In this document: in pieces, positions 56,220 through 64,000 of the stretch
Layout: the number at the start of each line of letters is the position of its first letter
Numbering within the stretch: position 1 is the first letter of the stretch
DNA from: Myotis daubentonii
Lineage: Eukaryota; Chordata; Mammalia; Chiroptera; Vespertilionidae
NCBI RefSeq assembly: GCF_963259705.1
Contig: NC_081853.1
Coordinates: 1,674,001-1,738,000 of the forward strand
Direction of reading: 5' to 3'
Length of the DNA stretch: 64,000 nucleotides
Translations under genes and position numbers: made by a program
The notes under the pieces: model-generated
Database searches by the model: none
Seen by the model: only the letters and a program-made list of their open reading frames with translations
What the model was told of the DNA's origin: nothing

Positions 56220-56760
56220 TTTTTTTTTTTTTTTAAAGACAATTTATTCAAACTTTGCAAAAGTGCCATATAGGCCAAATACTCCATATTGGCAAGCTGG
56301 ATTCAGTCCAGGGGCAATTCACGGGTTACCTCTAGACTCTAGAGTCTCGAGTAAGAGGGACGAGGGAGCAGGCTGGCAGGACCTTGAGGGAATGGAGTTG
56401 CAGGGGTGCTGTCTGGCCAAAGACAAAGGAGGTGGGAGTTGTGAGCAGGCAGCACATCCGAGAGCTGGATGTCATGGGAGGGCCTGGAGTTTGAGAAAGG
56501 AAATTTGTCCCTCAGGGGATCACGTGGGATTGTAACAGGAGGCTGTGCAATGGTGGGGGTAGAAGCCAGACTGCTCCGAGGTGGGGGGCCCTCCCTTCTG
56601 TACTTTCTTACAAGGGACAATGCGGGGGAGCAGCTGGTCTCCCCGGACGAGGGGGGGCCAGGGCAGCGAGCACGGGAGGCAGCTGCACTGCCGACATCCT
56701 GCTGAGGCCCCTGGGGCACCGCAAGTCACAGACATTTTGAAGTTAAAGGTGAAAGACCTT
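56220..56760 (-). pseudogene. Retrocopy-like mRNA 3' end, parent unknown
   Basis: On the minus strand a message-like sequence ends TTTGAATAAATTGTCTTT and then a run of 15 A (T-run 56220-56234). The AATAAA (complement of 56243-56248) is 9 bases before the tail. Upstream it is GC-rich with a short frame ending PHHCTASCYNPT. No target duplication was found, so the 5' limit is a guess. It could instead be an LTR or SINE end. Confidence 0.45.
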
Positions 56761-56770
56761 AGAACAGAGG

Positions 56771-57570
56771 AGTGAGAGTCACCGACCCCGCACACTCCCA
56801 GGTGCCAAGCCCGGGCTGGGCCCTGTCCCTGCGCCTTTGAGTCACTGGGAAGCCTCAGAGCTCCACCCAGAACCTCCCACGTGAATGGCAAGTGCTGTGT
56901 GACCGAGCGGGGGATGTGAACAGGGCAAGTCTACTAGCCTCGCCGAGCGAGTGGCTGCATGCCGGGCAGCGCAGGTCCAGACTTTTGGAAGAAACTCTTC
57001 CCCGGCCTCCTGTCTCACAGCCACAGAGGAGGCAATGCCAGTGGGGAGCCGGCTTCCAGTCGGCAGAGCACCCCGGCTCCTCCACGCGGCGGCTGGCGCC
57101 AGGCAGGTGCTCTCTCCTTTCTCAGGGGGTGTCTCTGACGCTGCTCATGCCGGGGCTCCGTGGACCAGGAGCCCGTGGTGGCGGGCCTGCACCCCCTGCC
57201 TCCGCTGCCACGCACCCTGGCTCTGCCTGGCTGGGCACAGCCCCTCATAATAAAACGCCCACTTTGTTTCCTCCCCTGACCTGTCTGTGAGTTCGTCTCC
57301 CACAGGGACGCTGTGGGCAGGAGGGTGTGTGGCGGGGAGAGGGCTCTGGTTTGGCAGGACCCAAGCATTCCTGAATTCTTAGAACATTTGCATCTGATAA
57401 GGTCTCAGGCTAACAATGGTATTTTCTTATTTTTTTCTTCTGGTATTCTAATAAAAAAAAAAAGAATTTTACAGATAATACTTAAATACATTCCCTTTAT
57501 AAATGTAAAGTAATCCGGAAGGTCTTCCCCAGGGCTAAAATTGGCTATGGGTTTCCTCCAAGTTTTCCTT
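56771..57570. other. Intergenic, possible LTR end
   Basis: No gene. AATAAAA at 57249-57255 followed by CTTTGTTTCCTCCCC resembles an LTR R-U5 junction, but nothing upstream confirms it. Confidence 0.3.
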
Positions 57571-57674
57571 CCACACACACACACACACACACACGCATGT
57601 GAACACACAAATGCGCACACACATACACACACACACGCACACACACGCGCACAGCCCCCCCCCCCCCCCCCCCA
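57571..57674. repeat. (CA)n microsatellite and poly-C run
   Basis: CA repeats with CG/TG interruptions from 57572, then about 19 C at 57656-57674. Confidence 0.95.
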
Positions 57675-57940
57675 GTGCAGCGTTTTCGCTCCCAAATAGG
57701 GTCATACTGACACGTTGCTCTGTGAGCTGCTTGTCTCACCGGCTGTGCCTGGGGGAGTCTGTCCGTGTGGTTAAGGAGCGAGGCCCCAGCCTCTGGAGCG
57801 GCCGCACCGTACTCCACTGTATCCATGTGGCGGATGGAACATTCCTGTTGATGGATGTTTGGTTTTTCTCCAGGTTCCACAGCACAAACTGTTGCAGCAA
57901 ACATTCTTTTTTTTTGTCCTTCCCGGAGGGGATGTTTATT

Positions 57941-58179
57941 TAATTAATTAATTTATTTATTTTTAAAATATATTTTGTTGATTTTTTTTACAGAGAGGAA
58001 GGGAGAGGGATAGAGAGTTAGAAACATCAATGAGAGAGAAACATCGATCAGCTGCCTCCTGCACACTCCCTACTGGGGATGTGCCCGCAACCAAGGTACA
58101 TGCCCTTGACGGGAATCGAACCCGGGACCTTTCAGTCCACAAGCCGACGCTCTATCCACTGAGCCAAACCGGTTAGGGC
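57941..58179 (-). mobile_element. Ves SINE, young
   Basis: Tail side TTAATTAATTAATTTATT, body with CATCGATCAGCTGCCTCCTG, head ending TGAGCCAAACCGGTTAGGG. Flanked by TGTTTATT (57933-57940 and 58180-58187). It sits inside an older SINE. Confidence 0.93.
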
Positions 58180-58187
58180 TGTTTATT

Positions 58188-58282
58188 GATTTTAGGGCTG
58201 TGTGCCCTGACCAGGAGTCAAACCACAACCTTTCTGGTGCAAGGACGATGCTCCAAGCAGCTGAGCCCCTGGCCAGGGCAGC
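58188..58282 (-). mobile_element. Older Ves-like SINE interrupted by the young Ves
   Basis: GTGCCCTGACCAGGAGTCAA to CAGCTGAGCCCCTGGCCAGG is a tRNA-like SINE head. Its T-rich tail is at about 57906-57916, on the far side of the inserted Ves. Confidence 0.7.
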
Positions 58283-59884
58283 GGGCGTCCTGTGACAGGA
58301 GCGCGCAGAGCAGACGCCATGGCAGGGAGCCGTGTGGCCCGGATGACTGTTGTGCACGGAGTCACTCCTCCCACTCAGCCTTCCCGGGGGGAGTGTGGCT
58401 CCCTGTCCCACTGACAGGTTGGGGTGGAGCCTAGGCCTTAAGCGGCTTTGAATGTTTCCACGTGTCTCTCTGGTGGTCCTGCGTGGCCAGGAGAGCAACG
58501 CTTCCCATGGAGAACGGGTCGTCCTGGAGCTCAGCCCCCAGGCCCAGCCTGGACCATTCTAACCCTCCCTGAGCCAGAAAACAAATGCGTGTTTTGTGCA
58601 GCTGAAATGGCAAGGTTTTTGCACAGTAGAAGAGACCGGACCCAGGAGTGAAAACTGGGGGAGAGGTTGGCATCTACCCGCGTGTTACCCACACGCCCTC
58701 TGACCCAGAACCCACTTCCAGGTGTCAGTCTGTGAAGCGCCCCCGATGGCGGCACATGAGCAACGCGCGTTTGGCGACGCCCACTGGGGGAGAGAGGCTG
58801 TGCTCCCCTCCCATCTGATGGCGGGGCTCCAGCATGGAGCCGTGGACTCGCTCAGCAGCGCACCCGGGCCTGGCACCGGCGAGACAGCCCCGCGGCCGGC
58901 CGACTGGCGGGGACACCGGGCCTGTCTGCACCAGCAGCGGGTCGCTTTGAGAGTCTCGGAGTGTGGTGACCTGGGAGCCTTTTCCCGCAGGACCTGCGGC
59001 CAAGCGGTGCCAGCCCTGAGGCTGTGGGGGAGACTGGCCCGGAAAACAGCTGAAGTGAAGCATTTCCCCTGAGGTTCCTGTTTCTAATCGCCCCTCCCCC
59101 CTCCCCAGCAGCCAATCTCTTCTCTTCAGAGCTGCCTTGTCACTCTTCCCCAGGACCGCCCGCCCCCCATCCCCGCGCTGCCTTGGGGGGAGGGGGGGGT
59201 AGGAAGATGCTCTGCCGAAGCAGGAGGTTTGCTTCCTGGGCTCCCGCCTCCGTCCTCAGCGGCTCAGGGAAGGTCCAGGGGAGAAACGTGGACCGTGGAC
59301 CGTGGACCTTCTGCAGAGACTGCTGGTGCCGGGAGAGCGGCCCTGGCGCTCCTGCCCCCGCCGCTTCCCCGTCCCGGAGCTCCCGGTTCTGTGGAGCCGA
59401 GCTCTCGCCTGCGCCCGGCTGGGCAGCGGATGGAGCGGAGAAGGGGTTTCCCGGGAACTCACTGCGTCCTGTCCACTTGCTGGAGGGGCGGGGCTTCACG
59501 CAGGGGATGAGGCCATGGGGCGGGGTCTCCATGCCCAGACAAGATATGGGCATCTGTGCATCTGCCTGCAGTGTCTGCCCCCCACGGGGAAGGGGCGAGT
59601 GGGCAAATGGCCATCAACTGCCCTGAGCGTCCAGGAGCCCATCCAGGCGAACTGCTCCGACTCTCAGCCCAGCCGCGGGGGAGGGAAGGTTCTGGTCAGT
59701 GGGCAGCAGCGACTGCACACGAGGTGGGGTGGGGTGGCAGGCGTGATGGGGAGGAGGCGGCCACTGACGGAGTCGGTGTGGGTCCGGATGGTCAGCAACT
59801 TCTCAGGCTCCAGGCACGCAGACCGGCAAGGTGGCATGGCAGCGTCCATCTCAGGGCCGCACAGCCTCCTCGGAAGTGGGAGAG
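58283..59884. other. GC-rich intergenic DNA, no gene
   Basis: Overlapping open frames on both strands without domains. CpG dinucleotides are frequent at 58730-59480, which could be a CpG island, but no exon is visible. Confidence 0.4.
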
Positions 59885-60015
59885 GGGAAGGGCTCACTTC
59901 AACCTCAAAACAGCTCTGTGAGGCCGGCACCACTATCACCATTTAGCAGATGAGTAAACTGAGGCACGGAGAAGTTCCGAATCTTGCCCCCGATCGCACA
60001 GCTAGTTAGTGCAGA
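59885..60015 (-). repeat. MIR SINE, antisense
   Basis: CACTATCACCATTTAGCAGA, TGAGTAAACTGAGGCACGGA and GCACAGCTAGTTAGTGCAGA follow the antisense MIR order. Confidence 0.85.
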
Positions 60016-60389
60016 ACTGGGGTGTGCGCCCAGGCCGGCCTGCCCGCTGCAGGGCTGCCTCCCGAGACAGGCCGGCACCCGGGGAACGGGCTGGTCCTGC
60101 TACTGACTAGGAAGCCACGGCCCTGAGTGCCCGGCCCGGCAGCAGCCCTCCCTGTCCACGCGCTCTGCGCGGCCTGATCTGAAGCCCTTGCTTCCGGAGG
60201 CTCGCTTCTGCCTCAGCCGGCTGATCCTGGCGGCCGAGGCCAGTCACGCATCTGGAGCCGCTGGCCTCACACTGGACTGCTCCTCCGCAGGGAAGCCTGG
60301 CCCTTCTGCGAACCACTGTGGGTGGGTGACCACCGTCAAAGCCAGACCCTTGGCCAGGCACCAGCTCTTTTTCCAGTCTGGACATCAGC

Positions 60390-60406
60390 GATTATTATTA
60401 TTTTTT

Positions 60407-60453
<47 letters not shown>

Positions 60454-60602
60454 ATGAGAGAGGGGAGCATTGATTGGCTGCCCCCTCCAGGCTCCATACT
60501 GGGGACAGAGCCTGCAACCCAGGCATGTGCCCTGACCGGGAATCAAACTGGCAACTTTTCAGTGCACAGGGAATGCCCAACCAACTGAGCCACACAGGCC
60601 AG
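60390..60602 (-). mobile_element. Ves-like SINE with (GA)n expansion
   Basis: T-rich tail, then a pure (GA)n run at 60409-60450, body (CATTGATTGGCTGCCCCCTC) and tRNA head ending AACTGAGCCACACAGGCC. A target duplication is not clear. Confidence 0.85.
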
Positions 60603-61207
60603 ACCCAGCATCAGCACTCAGAGACCCAGGCCTGGTGGGACCGGCCCTTCCTTCTCTGGGCACAAGTGGGATGCAAATGCTTCCAGCCTCCTGTAAGCAC
60701 CCCAAAACGCGGGAGAGGGGAAGCTGGGCCGTGCTGCTTGGCCCGCCCGCCCTCCAGCCTCTGCCTCCCGGGCTGGGCCAGCTCTACTCTTTACACTCAA
60801 CAGTGAGGCTGCAGCTCAGGGCCGTTCCTGGCCCCGCCTCCTGGGCCTGGGACAGGCCTGCAGAGATGGGCGCTGGGAGCCAGCTGGTGTGGGCGAGCGG
60901 GAGCCCTGGGGACGCAGGCAGGCCTCCGATGGGAACGGCAGCTAGCAGAGATAGCAGTTACTTCTAAAGCGCTCCCCCAGGCTGGGTGCGGCCGCTGTCG
61001 CCCTCATGCCTCTTCCTTTGATTCTCACCCAGGGCCCCAAGGCAGCGGCATCATAGAGTCAAAGGCTGGAAAACAGGCAAAGGAAAGCGAGGGGTTTGCC
61101 CCAAGTTCCCCAGGTGATAAGTGGTGGGCCAGGAGGGCCGCTGGCCAGTGAGCCCTGGGGGTTCTGAAATGAAATGCCTCTAGGGCTGGCAGCTTGGTGA
61201 GCTCAGT
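60603..61207. other. Intergenic, no gene
   Basis: No gene recognised between the SINE and the terminal minisatellite. Confidence 0.4.
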
Positions 61208-64000
61208 GCCCTGGGGTGCCTGCACACGGGGCTCCTGCACATGGGACTCCTGCACACGGGGTCCTGCGCACGGGGGTCCTGCATGCGGGGCTCCTGTGCA
61301 CATGGGGCTCCTGCACACGGGGCCCTGCACACGGGGGTCCTGCACACGGGCTCCTGAACACGGACTCCTGCACACGGGCTCCTGCACACGGGGCTCCTGC
61401 ACACGGGGCTCCTGTGCACATGGGGCTCCTGCACACGGGGTCCTGCACACGGGGTCCTGCACACAAGGCTCCTGTGCACACGGGGTTTCTGCACACGGGA
61501 CTCCTGCACACGGGGTCCTGCACACGGGCTCCTGCGCACGGGGTACTGCACACGGGGTCCTGCACACAGGGTCCTGCACACGGGGCTCCTGTGCACACAG
61601 GCTCCTGCACACGGGGTTCCTGCACACGGGGCTCCTGTGCACACGGGGTTCCTGCACACGGGACTCCTGCACACGGGACTCCTGCACATGGGGTCCTGCA
61701 CATGGGCTCCTGCACACGGGACTCCTGTGCACACGGGGTTCCTGCACACGGGACTACTGCACATGGGGTCCTGCACACGGGGCTCCTGTGCACACGGGGT
61801 CCAGCACACAGGCTCCTGCACACGGGGTACTATACACGGGGTCCTGCACACGGGGTCCTGCAAACGGGGTCTTGCACACGGGGCTCCTGTGCAAAAAGGC
61901 TCCTGCACATGGGGTTCCTGCACACGGGGCTCCTGTGCACACGGGGCTCCTGCACACGGAACTCCTGCACACGGGGTCCTGCACACAGGCTCCTGCACAT
62001 GGGGTACTGCACACGGGGTCCTGCACACAGGGTCCTGCACATGGGGCTCCTGTGCACACAGGCTCCTGCACACGGGGTTCCTGCACACGGGACTCCTACA
62101 CACGGGGCCCTGCACACGGGGCTCCTGTGCACACGGGGTTCCTGCACACGGGGCCCTGCACACGGGCTCCTGCACACGGGGTACTGCATATGGGGTCCTG
62201 CACACAGGGTCCTGCACACGGGGCTCCTGTGCACACAGGCTCCTGCACACGGGGTTCCTGCACACGGGGCTCCTGTGCACACGGGGTTCCTGCACATGGG
62301 GCTCCAGTGCACATGGGGTTCCTGCACACGGGACTCCTGCACACGGGGCTCCTGCACACGGGACTCCTGCACACAGTTCCTGCACACGGGGCTCCTGTGC
62401 ACACTGGCTCCTGCACACGGAGCTCCTGTGCACACGGGGCTCCTGCACACGGGGCTCCTGTGCACACGGGACTCCTGCACACAGGGCTCCTGTGCATACG
62501 GGGCTCCTGCACACGGGGTCCTGCACACGGGGCTCCTGTGCACACAGGACTCCTGCACACGGGGCTCCTGTGCACACGGGGTTCCTGCACACGGGCTCCT
62601 GCACACGGGCTCCTGCACATGGGGTTCCTGCACACGGGGCTCCTGTGGACACGGGGTTCCTGCACACGGGGTCCTGCACACGGGGTCCTGCACACGGGAC
62701 TCCTACACACGGGGTCCTGCACACGGGGCTCCTGTGCACACGGGGTTCCTGCACACGGGGCCCTGCACACGGGCTCCTGCACATGGGGTACTGCACACGG
62801 GGTCCTGCACACAGGGTCCTGCACACGGGGCTCCTGTGCACACAGGCTCCTGCACATGGGGCTCCAGTGCACACGGGGTTCCTGCACACGGGACTCCTGC
62901 ACACGGGGCTCCTGCACACGGGACTCCTGCACACGGGACTCCTGCACACAGGGCTCCTGTGCACACAGGGCTCCTGTGCACACGGGGCTCCTGCACACGG
63001 GGTCCTGCACACGGGGCTCCTGTGCACAGGGGACTCCTGCACACAGGGCTCCTGTGCACACGGGGCTCCTGCACACGGGGTCCTGCACACGGGGCTCCTG
63101 TGCACACAGGCTCCTGCACATGGGGTTCCTGCACACGGGGCTCCTGTGCACACGGGGTTCCTGCACACGGGGTCCTGCACACGGGGCTCCTGTGCACACG
63201 GGACTCCTGCACACAGGGCTCCTGTGCACACAGGACTCCTCTGCACACGGGGCTCCTGCACACGGGGTCCTGCACACGGGGCTCCTGTGCACACAGGCTC
63301 CTGCACATGGGGTTCCTGCACACGGGGCTCCTGTGCACACGGGGTTCCTGCACACGGGCTCCTGCACAAGGGACTTTTGCACACGGGGCTCCTGTGCACA
63401 CAGGCTCCTGGACACGGGGTTCCTGCCCACGGGGCTCCTGTGCACACAGGGTTCCTACACACGGGGCTCCTGTGCACACGAGGTCCTGCACACGGGGCTC
63501 CTGTGCACACAGGCTCCTGCACATGGGGTTCCTGCACTCAGGGCTCCTGTGCATACGGGGCTCCTGCACACGGGGTCCTGCACACGGGGCTCCTGTGCAC
63601 ACGGGACTCCTGCGCACAGGGCTCCTGTGCACACGGGGCTCCTGCACACGGGGTCCTGCACATGGGGCTCCTGTGCACACAGGCTCCTGCACATGGGGTT
63701 CCTGCACACGGGGCTTCTGTGCACACGGGGTTCCTGCACACGGGGTCCTGCACACGGGGCTCCTGTGCACACGGGACTCCTGCACACAGGGCTCCTGTGC
63801 ACACAGGGCTCCTGTGCACACGGGGCTCCTGCACACGGGGTCCTGCACACGGGGCTCCTGTGCACACAGGCTCCTGCACATGGGGTTCCTGCACACGGGG
63901 CTCCTGTGCACACGGGGTTCCTGCACACGGGCTCCTGCACACGGGCTCCTGCACATGGGGTTCCTGCACACGGGGCTTCTGTGCACACGGGGTTCCTGCA
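61208..64000. repeat. Large 14-15-bp minisatellite running off the window
   Basis: About 190 units of GGGGCTCCTGCACAC, with GGGGTCCTGCACAC (14 bp), GGGCTCCTGTGCACAC and GGACTCCTGCACAC variants. All three minus frames stay open for hundreds of codons (Cys/Arg/Pro/Gln/Glu-rich), purely because the unit lacks stop triplets on that strand. The array continues beyond 64000. Confidence 0.97.

Noticed and set aside
61180..63537. A 785-codon minus-strand open frame, plus frames of 449 and 427 codons over the same stretch
   Set aside because: All are translations of the 14-15-bp minisatellite; three frames are open at once and composition is repeat-driven. No start context, splice sites or domain.
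61208..64000. CRISPR-like array of short repeats
   Set aside because: Units are contiguous with no unique spacers, and the genome is mammalian.

Overview
The window is nuclear DNA from a mammal, almost certainly a vesper bat (Vespertilionidae). The main clues are at least nine tRNA-derived Ves SINEs, many copies of HeliBat-type rolling-circle transposons (5' TC and 3' CTAG ends, A/T target, no duplication), and two short hAT elements with 8-bp target duplications. This combination of young DNA transposons is a hallmark of vesper bats. The sequence shows spliced exons, long introns and no bacterial gene organisation. A run of 200 N at 18519-18718 marks an assembly gap.

The one functional gene seen is RYBP, on the plus strand. 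Its last three coding exons lie at 7217-7393, 7484-7582 and 7971-8223. They encode residues 54-228 of a protein that matches the usual 228-residue length, including the C-terminal RING1-binding region of this Polycomb (PRC1) subunit. Bases 1-7216 are read as the end of the preceding RYBP intron. That intron is loaded with Helitrons, a Ves SINE and a hAT element. A 3.5-kb AT-rich 3' UTR runs to about 11755 and has two AATAAA signals.

From 11756 to 64000 I find no functional gene. The region is GC-rich, gene-free DNA with ancient repeats (MIR, L2, LTR fragments), Ves insertions and many tandem arrays. These include a CCT-rich array (18.5-19.3 kb), a split 28-bp array (20.9-22.2 kb), a CA-rich tract (32.6-33.2 kb), two separate 20-bp arrays (35.5 and 39.4 kb), a 7-bp-based array (41.7-42.6 kb) and a roughly 15-bp array that fills the last 2.8 kb and runs off the end.

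From about 44.4 to 53.6 kb lies one old, nearly full-length L1 that has been a landing pad for three insertions. The first is a full-length but broken minus-strand retrocopy of an FBXO31-like mRNA (45744-47611). The second is a 1-kb Helitron cluster (49930-50967). The third is a 640-bp hAT element (51945-52584) carrying a near-perfect 52-bp hairpin and a captured L1 fragment. In each case the interrupted L1 sequence rejoins across the insert, which gives precise boundaries. A second, rearranged L1 fragment follows, then an L2, an unidentified retrocopy-like 3' end, more SINEs and the terminal minisatellite.
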